Assembly (NCBI RefSeq): GCF_010384365.1
Contig: NZ_CP048397.1
Span: 186,001 to 250,000, forward strand
Length of the DNA stretch: 64,000 bases
Reading direction: 5' to 3'
Source of the DNA: Streptomyces sp. S4.7
GTDB taxonomy: Bacteria > Actinomycetota > Actinomycetes > Streptomycetales > Streptomycetaceae
The notes below the pieces were generated by a model, which searched no databases, was not told the DNA's origin, and saw only the letters and a list, made by a program, of their open reading frames with translations. A program made the translations under genes and the position numbers. Shown in pieces: positions 1 through 9,791 of this stretch (positions within the stretch are counted from its first letter, which is position 1; every line of letters starts with the position of its first letter).

Positions 1-33
1 AACCCCCGGAGACCCGTGGAGTGACGTGCCACC

Positions 34-62
34 GGCGGACCGCGCTCCACGCGCGGTCCGCC
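34..62 (-). terminator. Hairpin downstream of the MMPL gene
   Basis: A perfect 11-bp stem (34-44 pairing with 52-62) with a 7-nt loop lies about 58 nt beyond the MMPL stop codon. It has no T-tract, as is usual for Streptomyces terminators. Positions 1-33 hold nothing recognisable. Confidence 0.6.
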
Positions 63-119
63 GTGCTCGTGCCCGCGGGTTGTCGTACCGGGCCTGTGGC
101 ACCGGGTCGGCCGTGGCCC

Positions 120-2252
120 TCAGTGTCCGGCGGCGGTCGGTCCGTTCCCCTGCCGCCGCTGCCCGGGGCCGCGGCTCAGGGCACCGGGCCACCAGGCCGT
201 CGGGCCGATGTCCAGGACGAGCGCGGGCACCAGGAGGGATCTGACGACAATGGTGTCCAGGAGCACGCCGACGGCGACGATGAACGCGATCTGGACCAGG
301 AAGGCCAGCGGGATGACGCCGAGGGCGGCGAAGGTGGCGGCGAGGACGATGCCCGCGGAGGTGATGACGCCGCCGGTCGCCGTGAGGCCGCGCAGGACCC
401 CCTCACGTGTGCCGTGCTTGAGCGACTCCTCCCGGACGCGCGACATCAGGAAGATGTTGTAGTCCACGCCGAGCGCGACGAGGAAGACGAATCCGTAGAG
501 CGGCACCGAGGCGTCGGTGCCGGAGAAGCCGAGTACGCCCTGGAAGACGAGTGCGGAGATGCCGAGCGTCGCCAGGAAGTTCAGTGCCACGGTCGCCACC
601 AGGAGCACGGGCATCAGCAGGGAGCGCAGCAGCCCCATGAGAACGACCAGGATGATGGCCAGCACGACGGGCACGATCAGCATGCGGTCGCTCTCGGACG
701 TTCGCTGGGTGTCGTAACTCTGGGCGGTGTAACCCCCGACCAGGGCGTCGGCCCCCGGGAGCGCGTGTACGGCTTCGCGCAGCCGGGCGACGGTCTCCTT
801 GGCCGCGTCGCTGTCCGCCGGGGCTTCGAGTGTCGCGTTGATCCTGACCCTGCCGTCGGCTGTCTGCGGTGCTCCGACGCCCGGTCGCCCGGATTCCGTG
901 ACGGGCAGCGCGGTCTCCACGCCCTCGGTCCCACCGGCGGCCGAAGTGACCTGGTCGACCGTGTCCGCGTTGGCGATGACGACGGCCGGGTTGCCCGAAC
1001 CGCCGGGAAAGTGCTCGCTCAATGCCGCCTGCGCGGCGACGGACGGCGCTTCGTTGACGAAGAGTTCGTCGAGCGGAACGCCCTTCGAGTCGAGGGTCGG
1101 CGCGAAGGCCGCACACGCGAGCAGTCCGGCGAGCGTGACGGCCCAGACCTTGCGGGGAGCGCGATCCACCAGGGCCGCGACCCGGGGCCACACGCCGCGA
1201 CCGCTGTCGTCCTTCCCCGCGTGACCGGCCGGCTTCGGGCGAGCGGGCCAGTAGGCGCCGCGGCCGAGCAGTACCAGCACCGCGGGGAGGAACGTGAGCG
1301 TACTGAGGACCGCGCACACGATGCCGATGGCGCCGACCGGTCCCAGTGCGCGGTTGTTGGTCAGGTCGCTGAGCAGCAGCGCGATCAGGCCGAGGGCGAC
1401 GGTGGCGGCGCTTGCCACGATCGTCCCCGCCGACTCCCGCAGTGCCGCGCGCATGGCCTTCACGCGGTCCTCCCGGCGCTCCAACTCCTCTCGGAAGCGG
1501 GCTGTGAGCAGGAGCGCGTAGTCCGTCGCGGCGCCGATCACCAGGATCGACAGGATCCCCTGCACCTGTCCGTCGACCCGCACGATGTCGCGCTCCGCCA
1601 GGGCGTACACCACGCCGCAGGCGAGGCCGAGCGCGAGGACGGCACCGACGATGATGACGAGGGGGAGGATGACGCTCCGGTAGACCAGGAGCAGGATGAT
1701 CAGCACCGTCGCGAGGGCGACGCCGAGAAGCAGGCCGTCGATACCGGCGAACGCGTCGGACAGGTCGGCCTGGTTGGCCGCAGGACCGGCGATCCGCACG
1801 GTCGTGTCCGGCACTTGCTCCGCCGCCTCGCCGATCTTCCGCAGCACGGTGGGGAGTTGGTCGTCGAGGTCGGGCCGCAGTTGGACGACTCCCTGGAGTG
1901 CCCGCCCGTCCTTGGAGGGGATGGCCGCGGACGCGGTGCCCACGGTTCCGCTCACGTCCCCGAGCGAGGCCAGGGCGCCGGTCGCGGCTTCGCGCTGCGC
2001 GGCGGTCATCTCGCCGCCGTCCCCGGTCGTCCAGACGACGATGGCGGGGAGCGTCTCGTCCTGGCGGAAGGCCCGCTGCTCGTCGATGACCTTGGTGGAC
2101 TCGGCGTTCCGCGGGAGGAAAGCCGCCTGGTCGTTGGTCGCGACCTCGCCGAGCTTGCCGGCGTAGGGACCGAGTGTCCCGCCGATCCCCAGCCAGGCGA
2201 CGAGCAGTACTACGGGCACGAGCCATCGCGCGAGCCGTGTGGACGTGGACAT
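120..2252 (-). CDS. MMPL/RND-family membrane exporter
   Basis: A 710-residue membrane protein of the MMPL (RND superfamily) type, probably an exporter for a lipid or secondary metabolite. The sequence shows an N-terminal transmembrane helix at about residues 10-28, a large extracytoplasmic segment, a block of hydrophobic helices around 175-330, a second loop region, and a final helix block around 540-690. This is the duplicated architecture of the family, at its usual length. The ATG at 2252 follows a GGGAG-like ribosome site. The MarR gene lies upstream on the same strand, 109 nt away, and a palindrome in the gap suggests MarR control. Position beside the mevalonate genes suggests product efflux or self-resistance, but that is inference. 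Confidence 0.9.
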   Translation of the reverse strand: MSTSTRLARWLVPVVLLVAWLGIGGTLGPYAGKLGEVATNDQAAFLPRNAESTKVIDEQRAFRQDETLPAIVVWTTGDGGEMTAAQREAATGALASLGDVSGTVGTASAAIPSKDGRALQGVVQLRPDLDDQLPTVLRKIGEAAEQVPDTTVRIAGPAANQADLSDAFAGIDGLLLGVALATVLIILLLVYRSVILPLVIIVGAVLALGLACGVVYALAERDIVRVDGQVQGILSILVIGAATDYALLLTARFREELERREDRVKAMRAALRESAGTIVASAATVALGLIALLLSDLTNNRALGPVGAIGIVCAVLSTLTFLPAVLVLLGRGAYWPARPKPAGHAGKDDSGRGVWPRVAALVDRAPRKVWAVTLAGLLACAAFAPTLDSKGVPLDELFVNEAPSVAAQAALSEHFPGGSGNPAVVIANADTVDQVTSAAGGTEGVETALPVTESGRPGVGAPQTADGRVRINATLEAPADSDAAKETVARLREAVHALPGADALVGGYTAQSYDTQRTSESDRMLIVPVVLAIILVVLMGLLRSLLMPVLLVATVALNFLATLGISALVFQGVLGFSGTDASVPLYGFVFLVALGVDYNIFLMSRVREESLKHGTREGVLRGLTATGGVITSAGIVLAATFAALGVIPLAFLVQIAFIVAVGVLLDTIVVRSLLVPALVLDIGPTAWWPGALSRGPGQRRQGNGPTAAGH

Positions 2253-2296
2253 TGCGCTCCCGGGTGCGAGGGTCGAGCGATACCTTGATCGCAGAC

Positions 2297-2315
2297 TATC
2301 TCAATCATCAAGATA
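2297..2315. promoter_or_regulatory. Putative MarR operator
   Basis: An imperfect 19-bp palindrome with arms TATCT and AGATA around a 9-nt centre lies in the A/T-rich gap between the MarR and MMPL genes, about 45 nt upstream of the MMPL start. MarR proteins usually bind such sites and control an adjacent transporter. Confidence 0.5.
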
Positions 2316-2361
2316 CTTGGGGTCCGGCCCGGCCGAACGCGCACGGGCCGCCGGGCGGCGT

Positions 2362-2856
2362 TCAGGACTCCTGGCGGAGCTGACCCAGTTCGTCGTTCAG
2401 AGCGTCCAGGAAACGCAGCACCGTCGCGAGTTCGTCGCTGCTGAACTGCTCCTGGGCGTGGGCCGCCGCCTGGGCGAGCGGCATGAAATGGGCGCGGGCG
2501 ACCGACCGGGCGTCCGGAAGGTAGTGCAGGTGCACCACGCGCCGGTCGGTGCTCTCGCGCGACCTGCGGATATGACCGGCCTTCTCCAGCCGGTCGAGGC
2601 ATGCGGTGACCGCACCGGACGTCAGACCGAGATGCACACGCAAGCGGCCCGGCGTGATCGGCGTCTCGGAATCCAGGATCGCGGCCAGCGCCTGGAGGTC
2701 TGTGGCGTGCAGCCCCTGATCCGCGGTGAAACCGTGTGCGATGCGGTTGATCTCACCGTTCATTCTCCGCAGCCGGACGGCCAGGGCCTGCAGTTCCTGT
2801 CTGCGGGGCTCGACGCCGGGGTCCGCCGCCTGCTGGGTCTTTCTGGTACTCGCCAC
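2362..2856 (-). CDS. MarR-family transcriptional regulator
   Basis: A 164-residue winged-helix regulator of typical MarR length. The DNA-binding part spans about residues 70-125: a helix-turn-helix with the ITPGRLRVHLGLTSG-type stretch, then the wing with the family's D-R-R signature (STDRRVVHLHYL). The GTG start at 2856 follows an AGGG-containing site. It is transcribed just ahead of the MMPL exporter, and its operator candidate lies in the intervening gap, so it most likely represses the exporter until a ligand binds. The ligand could be the exported metabolite (inference). It is divergent from the prenyl synthase gene. Confidence 0.88.
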   Translation of the reverse strand: MASTRKTQQAADPGVEPRRQELQALAVRLRRMNGEINRIAHGFTADQGLHATDLQALAAILDSETPITPGRLRVHLGLTSGAVTACLDRLEKAGHIRRSRESTDRRVVHLHYLPDARSVARAHFMPLAQAAAHAQEQFSSDELATVLRFLDALNDELGQLRQES

Positions 2857-3098
2857 GCGTTCACCCTATGGGCAGGGGGTGAGGGCCCGCGGGTCCGCGT
2901 CGACGGCCGGGGGCGGGTGAGGTGGGGAGGGGCTGCGCCCGATGCGGACGGAGCGGACGGAGCTGACGGAGCCGGCCCGATCCGGCTCGACCGGACCTCA
3001 AGTCACCTGACCAATACTCCCGGAGTGTAGGGACCGCACGGACCCGCGTCCTCCACCACGTCTCCGTGTTCGTCGACCGGCGAGAAGATCCGCGAGTT

Positions 3099-3133
3099 CC
3101 GGTCGTACGACCGGTTCGAGTCCTGACCGAACC
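3099..3133. promoter_or_regulatory. Double palindrome upstream of the prenyl synthase
   Basis: The 347-nt gap 2857-3203 holds no gene. Inside it, CCGGTCGTACGACCGG at 3099-3114 is a perfect 16-bp palindrome. It is abutted by a second inverted repeat with arms GGTTCG and CGAACC (3113-3133). The pair sits 70-105 nt upstream of the prenyl synthase start, where an operator would lie. The cognate regulator is unknown; the divergent MarR is one candidate. Confidence 0.45.
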
Positions 3134-3203
3134 CGATACCGGCGTCCGGATCCGACAAGCACCGGGTCGGCTGATCCTCCGTCCGTCTCAGAGAAGGGAC
3201 AGC

Positions 3204-4298
3204 ATGACCAGCACCCGACCCCGCACCGGGGCCGCCGTCCGGGCCGATGCCGTCAATGCCGCGCTCCGACAGTTCCTCGGCGCCCGCCGAGCCGAGGCCG
3301 AGGCGATCAGTCCGGCGTACGCGGCCGCCGTAGCCGAGTTGGAGGGCTTCGTCCTGCGCGGCGGCAAGCGTGTGCGGCCGGCCTTCGCCTGGCTCGGCTG
3401 GATCGGCGCCGGGGGCGACGAGCACGGCGCCACCGCCGAGGCGGTCCTGCGCACCTGCTCCGCGCTGGAGTTGTTCCACGCGTACGGCCTGATCCACGAC
3501 GACGTGATAGACGCGTCCCTGACGCGCCGTGGCTCCCCCTCCGCGCACATGCTGTTCGCCGGCCGGCACCGGGAGCGGTGCTGGTCCGGCGACCCGGAGC
3601 TGTTCGGCGTCGGCGCCGCGATCCTGATCGGAGACCTGGCCCAGGTCTGGGCCGACGACATGATCCGTACGTCCGGGCTGCCGGCGCGGGAGCTGGAGCG
3701 GGTGGCTCCGGTGTGGTCGGCCCTGCGCACCGAGGTCCTGTGCGGTCAGGTGCTCGACCTGACCGCCGAGGCATCGGGCGACGAGGACGTCCGCACCCCG
3801 GTGCTGGTCGACCAGTACAAGACCGCGTCCTACACGGTGGAGCGTCCGCTGCACATCGGCGCCGTGATCGCCGGCGCGGACGCCGAACTCGTCGCCGCCT
3901 ACCGCACGTTCGGCGTCGACATCGGCGTCGCGTTCCAGCTGCGCGACGACCTCCTGGGGGTGTTCGGCGCCCCCGAGGAGACCGGCAAGCCGTCCGGCGA
4001 CGACCTGGTCCAGGGCAAGCGGACCGTGCTCTTCGCCGCCGCGCTCGAAAACGCGGACGCGCAGGACCCGGACGCGGCGAAGTTCCTCAGGGCCAGGATC
4101 GGGACGCAGATCTCCGACGACGAACTCAGCACGATGCGCTCCATCATCACCGGCGTGGGAGCGGTGGACCACGTCGAGCGCGACATAGCCACCCGCACCG
4201 AGCGGGCGCTCGCGGCGCTGCGGGCGAGCAGCGCGGTCGACTACGCGAAGGACGAGCTGGCCGCCATGGCGATCAGCGCGACACAGCGGACCTCATGA
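3204..4298 (+). CDS. Polyprenyl diphosphate synthase (FPP/GGPP synthase type)
   Basis: A trans-isoprenyl diphosphate synthase of 364 residues that would condense IPP with an allylic diphosphate to give FPP or GGPP. The first Asp-rich motif is in the stretch HDDVIDASLTRRG and the second in QLRDDLLGVFG. The basic GGKRVRP substrate-binding motif is also present. The ATG at 3204 was chosen because AGAAGGGA lies just upstream; an in-frame extension to 3066 has no support. Product length cannot be read reliably from the sequence. In known Streptomyces mevalonate clusters a GGPP synthase gene sits next to mevalonate kinase. Here two other genes intervene before the mevalonate operon. Confidence 0.92.
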   Translation: MTSTRPRTGAAVRADAVNAALRQFLGARRAEAEAISPAYAAAVAELEGFVLRGGKRVRPAFAWLGWIGAGGDEHGATAEAVLRTCSALELFHAYGLIHDDVIDASLTRRGSPSAHMLFAGRHRERCWSGDPELFGVGAAILIGDLAQVWADDMIRTSGLPARELERVAPVWSALRTEVLCGQVLDLTAEASGDEDVRTPVLVDQYKTASYTVERPLHIGAVIAGADAELVAAYRTFGVDIGVAFQLRDDLLGVFGAPEETGKPSGDDLVQGKRTVLFAAALENADAQDPDAAKFLRARIGTQISDDELSTMRSIITGVGAVDHVERDIATRTERALAALRASSAVDYAKDELAAMAISATQRTS

Positions 4299-4350
4299 GC
4301 GATCGCCGCCGACGGGGTTGCCGACCGGGTCGCTGACACCCGCGCCGACA

Positions 4351-4379
4351 GAGCCGGCCCTGGTCTCCGGGGCCGGCTC
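4351..4379. terminator. Hairpin between convergent genes
   Basis: A perfect 10-bp G/C stem (4351-4360 with 4370-4379) with a 9-nt loop lies about 50 nt after the prenyl synthase stop. Confidence 0.6.
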
Positions 4380-4497
4380 CGCGTGCTGCGCACCGATCAC
4401 GAGCCGGCCCCGCCCCCGGTGACCGACGATGCCGTGAGTGGTCCCCCGAGCCGAGGCCCATGAGCGTCCGTGCGTGGCCGCGGGGTTCGGCCCGGTC

Positions 4498-4532
4498 CGT
4501 GGCGGCCCCGGGCACGGGTCGGGGCCGCCACG
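4498..4532. terminator. Second hairpin between convergent genes
   Basis: A perfect 12-bp stem (4498-4509 with 4521-4532) with an 11-nt loop lies just downstream of the stop codon of the minus-strand FAD/NAD(P)-binding gene. With the preceding hairpin it forms a bidirectional terminator pair. Confidence 0.65.
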
Positions 4533-4540
4533 GCGGGGCG

Positions 4541-6742
4541 TCATGCGGGGAGGTCGGGTGTCCGGCCCCGGGCCGGGGGCCGGCACGGCGGCAGGGCGAG
4601 GACCGTCGCCGCGATGGCGTCGGAGTCCTCCAGGGTGACCGAGCCGACGCCGGGTCTGATGCCCGCCGCGGTCACCCAGTGCACCGACTCGGTCGGCACC
4701 CCGTAGGCGAAGCGGCGGGGATGGGGTACGCCCCGGGCGTCGATCAGGTGGTAGGGGCGCTCGGAGACGGCGAGGCCCCCGGTCTCGTGGTCCGCGGCGT
4801 CGTCGCCTACGTCCCCGGTGGTGCCGGTGCCGTTGTCTTTCCGGCCGTGGGGTACGCGGTAGGGGCGGCACTGCCCGGTGCTCAGCAGCCGGCCCATCAG
4901 CGGGTCCGCGGTGCGCCGCAGATCGATCTCGGGCAGGCGGGCCTCGATGAGAACCGTGGCCCGCACCCGTGCGCCCGTCTCGCTCGACGTACCGGTGAAA
5001 CAGGGGCCGGCCGGGTCGTCGGCGTCGGCGGACACCCGCAGACCGGGGCCGGTCACGTCGAGGACGCCCGCGTCCATGAGCGCCGCCATCTCCTCGATGC
5101 GGGACGCCGGCGGGCCGATGGACAGATAGGCGTTGAGCGGTGTGTACCAGTGGTCGAGGTCACCGCGGTGGGAGGCGGCGCTCAGGCCGGCGTGGTCGAC
5201 GGCCAGGCGCAGTTCGTTGCGCAGGTCCCGCAGGACGTCGAGTGCGGCCTTGACCGGTCCGCCGACGTTGCCCTGGCGGGCCAGGCGGACGTCGTCGTCG
5301 AGGTGGCCGCGCAGCCAGCGCCTGAAGGCGGCCGGGCCGGTGACGTCGCGGGGGACGTAGGGGCGGGCGACACGCTGCCAGTCCCAGCGTTCCGCCGGGT
5401 CGATCCCGGCCTCGTCGAGGAGCCGGTCCTCGGCCCGTCCCGACTCCGCGCGCAGATACCTTTCGGCGAACTCCTCGGTGGCCGGGCCGGGTTCGCCGCG
5501 CGCCGTGAGCAGCCCCGCGTAGTAGACACCGCGCACCTCCTTGGAGATCAGTGGCCACAGGTCGGCGGCGAAGTCGATGGCCGCGCCGCCGCGGTCCCGT
5601 CGGCCGCGCAGCGCGGCGATGTACTCGGCGGTCAGGAGCCGGGGGAAGTAGCGGCCGTGGGCGCCCTTCTCGTTTTCGCCGCGCGCCTGGTAGGGCACAC
5701 CGCGGCGGGAGCCCGCGTACAGGCGCGGCTCGCGGCCCGAGGGCCGGTAGACCAGCCGGTCGCCGGTACGGGTGAAGACACCGCCGCGGCCCTGGGTGAA
5801 CAGGGCCATGTAGTCGAAGAAGTTGAGTCCCAGCCCCCGCAGCAGCACGCTCTGTCCGGCCCGGATGCCCGAGAGATCGACATCGGCGGGGTTGGCGGGG
5901 GCCACGTACGTCAGCGCGTGCCGGGCGGCGAATCGGGCCAGTCGCCGTTCGGTGCCGGTGGGCCGGGCCGGCAGGTGGCCCTGGGCGAGGACGACGGCGG
6001 ACAGTCCGGTCAGCCGGGTGCCGTCCTCCAGGGTGACGGTCTGCGGGGCGCCGGAGTCGGTGTCCCTGCCCGTGTCCGTGTCGGCGTCCTCCAGGGCGAC
6101 GGCCCGTACGGGGTGGACGAGCACCGTCAGGTGGGCGGCGGCGTTGGCCACGACCTGGTCGAACGCCCAGCGCAGATAGGAGCCGTAGAGCGCGCGGGTG
6201 GGATAGGAGTCGGGGCCCAGCCGGCGCGCCTCGGCGATGACCTCTCCGTCGTGGGCGGTCTCCCGGCCCGCGTCGAGCGTGCCCGATTCCAGGGCCTTGG
6301 CCCACTGGTACAGGCTCGGCCCCTCCTCCATCGGACCGTCGATGCGCACGCTGGCGTCGGTGTAGACCGTCACCTGGCAGGCGACCGTGTTCATCAGCAG
6401 ATGGCGGGACTGCGTCGGGCGCCACACCCGTCCCGCGCCCGCCGGGTCCGGATCGACGACATGCACGGTGACGGCGTCCCAGCGGGGCGACTTCCGTTCC
6501 TGCGCGCAGAGCCGTTCGAGTACGGACAGGCCCCGCGGGCCGGCGCCGACGAGGCACACCTCCAGACGGGCCGTGTCCGGGGCAGGCGGGGCGGATGCGC
6601 GGGACTCCAGGGGTCCGGGGAGAAGTGGTTCCTCCGGGGGAAACCGAGCGGCCGCCGTCACCGGCGGTCCTGCGGGGATTCCGACGTCTGCTGCGCCTTC
6701 TTCTCCGTGCGTACGGTCCACAGTTCCTCCTTCCTCGGTCAC
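4541..6742 (-). CDS. FAD/NAD(P)-binding protein
   Basis: A 733-residue protein with a Rossmann dinucleotide-binding motif near residue 70 (CLVGAGPRGLSVLERL), as in the FAD-NAD(P)-binding family with GxGPxG. A second Gly-rich segment (SVLLRGLGLNFFDYMALF) lies near 290. The first 65 residues are Pro/Ala-rich and low in complexity. Family members are poorly characterised actinobacterial flavoproteins, so no substrate is assigned. It lies in reverse orientation between the prenyl synthase and the mevalonate operon, an unusual interruption of that cluster. A tailoring oxidation of the terpenoid product is possible but unproven. Confidence 0.75.
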   Translation of the reverse strand: MTEEGGTVDRTHGEEGAADVGIPAGPPVTAAARFPPEEPLLPGPLESRASAPPAPDTARLEVCLVGAGPRGLSVLERLCAQERKSPRWDAVTVHVVDPDPAGAGRVWRPTQSRHLLMNTVACQVTVYTDASVRIDGPMEEGPSLYQWAKALESGTLDAGRETAHDGEVIAEARRLGPDSYPTRALYGSYLRWAFDQVVANAAAHLTVLVHPVRAVALEDADTDTGRDTDSGAPQTVTLEDGTRLTGLSAVVLAQGHLPARPTGTERRLARFAARHALTYVAPANPADVDLSGIRAGQSVLLRGLGLNFFDYMALFTQGRGGVFTRTGDRLVYRPSGREPRLYAGSRRGVPYQARGENEKGAHGRYFPRLLTAEYIAALRGRRDRGGAAIDFAADLWPLISKEVRGVYYAGLLTARGEPGPATEEFAERYLRAESGRAEDRLLDEAGIDPAERWDWQRVARPYVPRDVTGPAAFRRWLRGHLDDDVRLARQGNVGGPVKAALDVLRDLRNELRLAVDHAGLSAASHRGDLDHWYTPLNAYLSIGPPASRIEEMAALMDAGVLDVTGPGLRVSADADDPAGPCFTGTSSETGARVRATVLIEARLPEIDLRRTADPLMGRLLSTGQCRPYRVPHGRKDNGTGTTGDVGDDAADHETGGLAVSERPYHLIDARGVPHPRRFAYGVPTESVHWVTAAGIRPGVGSVTLEDSDAIAATVLALPPCRPPARGRTPDLPA

Positions 6743-7023
6743 CGTCGGGGCAGGCGCTCAATCAGGGATCGGTTCCGGCTGGAAGCCGACTGGAGGCGCC
6801 GGGGTCGGAGCGGCTCCGGAGCCGGTGGCCGTGCCCGCGGCCCGGGGCCGCGCCCTCCACCAGCGGGCCCCGAACGCCGCTCTATCGGGACTCAAGTCCC
6901 CGGTCGGCTAATGGGACTGCCCGCGGGGCGCGACCCCGCCGGATCAGGGCACGGAACGGAATGTGGAGATCCATCTGACGTACAGCGGTTGCCGGGGGCG
7001 ATCCGCCTCATGAAGGAGCTTCG
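6743..7023. other. Divergent intergenic region
   Basis: A 281-nt gap between divergent genes. A ribosome site (AAGGAG) lies at its right end, directly before the ATG at 7024. I see no convincing hairpin or operator; promoters for both flanking genes should lie here. Confidence 0.4.
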
Positions 7024-7653
7024 ATGACGTTTCACACCTGCCCCAGAGGTCACGCTCGCGAGAGCGTCAGCATCGCTGGGTCCGTGCTCTGCGGTACCTG
7101 CGCCGGACGCGTCGAGGGCCAGCTGCGCGCGCTTCCCGCTCTGCACCAGGAATGCCTGCACCAGGCTTCGCCGACCGTCAGGCGGACCAACCCGACGAAG
7201 GTCTCGTCCGGTCGCCGCCGGGATCACCTCAACGTCTCGGTGCTCGACACCCGTCACCGCGCGCTCACCATGCTCGAGTCGTGGTCGGGAATGGTCGTGG
7301 ACAAGCTGGGGACCCCTCCCCCGCCGCGTACCGTGCCCCACCTGGCGCGGTTTCTGCTGCGCCATCTCAAGTGGCTCGCGGCCCAGCCCCCGGCGGCCGA
7401 CTTCGCGGACGAGATCGAGGGACTCGTCGTCGAGCTGCGGCAGACCGTCGATCCCGCGCCGAGTGTTCCCCACGCCGTCATCAGGAAGTGCGTGGTGGAC
7501 AACTGCGCCGGGACGATCAGCGCCCTGCCGCAGGGCGGCGGGAGTGCGGGGAGCAGGCACATCGCCTGCTCCGCCGGGCACTCCTGGGAGATGCGTGAGT
7601 GGCTCGGCCTCCGCAGGCTCATGAAGCGGCAGCGTGAAGGGGTCGACGGATGA
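7024..7653 (+). CDS. Small Cys/His-rich protein, probable double zinc site
   Basis: A 209-residue protein of unknown function. Cys and His residues cluster at both ends. The N-terminus has C6, H10, C23 and C26 (CPRGH and CGTC). The C-terminus has C156, C161, C182 and H186 (CVVDNC and CSAGH). Each set could bind one zinc ion, separated by a helical middle region of about 100 residues. It faintly resembles small OvmZ-like proteins of Streptomyces antibiotic clusters, but I cannot confirm homology. It directly precedes the mevalonate kinase gene with an 85-nt gap, so it may be co-transcribed as a regulatory or scaffold protein of the operon. The start is supported by AAGGAG at the right distance. 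Confidence 0.7.
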   Translation: MTFHTCPRGHARESVSIAGSVLCGTCAGRVEGQLRALPALHQECLHQASPTVRRTNPTKVSSGRRRDHLNVSVLDTRHRALTMLESWSGMVVDKLGTPPPPRTVPHLARFLLRHLKWLAAQPPAADFADEIEGLVVELRQTVDPAPSVPHAVIRKCVVDNCAGTISALPQGGGSAGSRHIACSAGHSWEMREWLGLRRLMKRQREGVDG

Positions 7654-7684
7654 CCGGGTCCGGGTCCGAGTCCGGGTCCGGGTC
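7654..7684. repeat. GGGTCC hexamer repeat
   Basis: Five tandem hexamers (GGGTCC, one copy GAGTCC) fill the gap after the Cys/His-rich protein gene, just before the mevalonate kinase leader. This looks like a slippage-prone microsatellite. Confidence 0.7.
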
Positions 7685-7738
7685 ACCGGCCGAGGCACGC
7701 GATGCCGCCATGAGAGATGACAGAGGGAGCTGGGTGCG

Positions 7739-8735
7739 TTGACCCTACCGATCGCAGCCGAGGGGTTGTCGGAGAGCCGCCGGGCCCGCTCGGTCGGCAT
7801 CGGCCGCGCCCACGCCAAGGCCATCCTGCTGGGAGAGCACGCCGTCGTCTACGGGGCACCGGCGCTCGCACTGCCGGTTCCGCAGCTCACGGTCACGGCG
7901 AGCGCCGGGTGGTCCTCCGGCAGCTCCGGCGGCCGGGGCGGCCTGTCCTTCACGATGACCGGTTCCGCGTCGCGGGAGCTGGTGACACAGGCCTCCGACG
8001 GACTGCGACGGCTGACCGAGGAGTTCATCACGCGCATGGGCGTGCCGGGCGCGCCGGCCCTGGAGGTGATCCTGGACGGTGCGATCCCGCACGGCCGGGG
8101 GCTCGGATCCAGCGCGGCCGTCTCCCGTGCGGTCGTCCTCGCCCTCGCCGATCTGCTGGGCCGTGAACTGACCGAGAGCATGGCGTTCGACCTGGTGCAG
8201 ACGGCCGAGAACGTGGCGCACGGCCGGGCCAGCGGGGTGGATGCCATGACGGTCGGCGCGTCGCGGCCGTTGCTGTTCCAGGCGGGCCGGGCGGAGGAAC
8301 TGGCCGTCGGCTGCGACGGGTTGTTCATCATCGCCGACAGCGGCGTCCCCGGCAGCACCAAGGAAGCGGTCGGGCTGCTGCGTGCGGGATTCGGGCGCCG
8401 CGCCGGAGCGCAGGACAGGTTCGTCGGCCGGGCGTCCGAGCTGGCCGAGGCGGGCAGGCGGGCCCTCGCCGACGGCGACCCCGGGGAACTCGGCTCGTGC
8501 CTCACCGACTACCACGAACTGCTCCGCGCGGCCGGTCTCAGCACCGGGCCGATCGACACGCTGGTCGAGGCCGCGCTGAAGGCGGGCAGCCTCGGAGCCA
8601 AGATCACCGGGGGTGGCCTGGGCGGCTGCGTGATCACTCAGACCCGGCCCGAACAGGCCCGGCAGGTCACCCGGCAGCTGCACGAGGCCGGCGCCGTACA
8701 GACCTGGGTCGTACCGCTGAAGGGGCTCGACAACC

Positions 8736-8746
<11 letters not shown>
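7739..8746 (+). CDS. mvaK1: Mevalonate kinase
   Basis: A 335-residue GHMP-family kinase that phosphorylates mevalonate with ATP. The N-terminal motif AKAILLGEHAVVYG lies at about residues 22-35, the ATP-binding PHGRGLGSSAA loop near 118, and the C-terminal KITGGGLGGCVI motif near 285. All three are intact and the length is typical. The start is TTG at 7739, with GAGGGAG nine nucleotides upstream. This weak start may limit translation of the first operon enzyme. The gene overlaps the decarboxylase gene by 11 nt, so the two are translationally coupled. It opens the mevalonate operon proper. Confidence 0.95.

Positions 8747-9787
<1,041 letters not shown>

Positions 9788-9791
<4 letters not shown>

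Noticed and set aside
21..2288. Plus-strand frame of 755 codons at the left edge
   Set aside because: Antisense of the MMPL exporter, rich in Asp/Glu/Gly/Arg runs; not a protein.
4460..7027. Plus-strand frame of 855 codons
   Set aside because: Antisense of the FAD/NAD(P)-binding gene; no domains, shadow composition.
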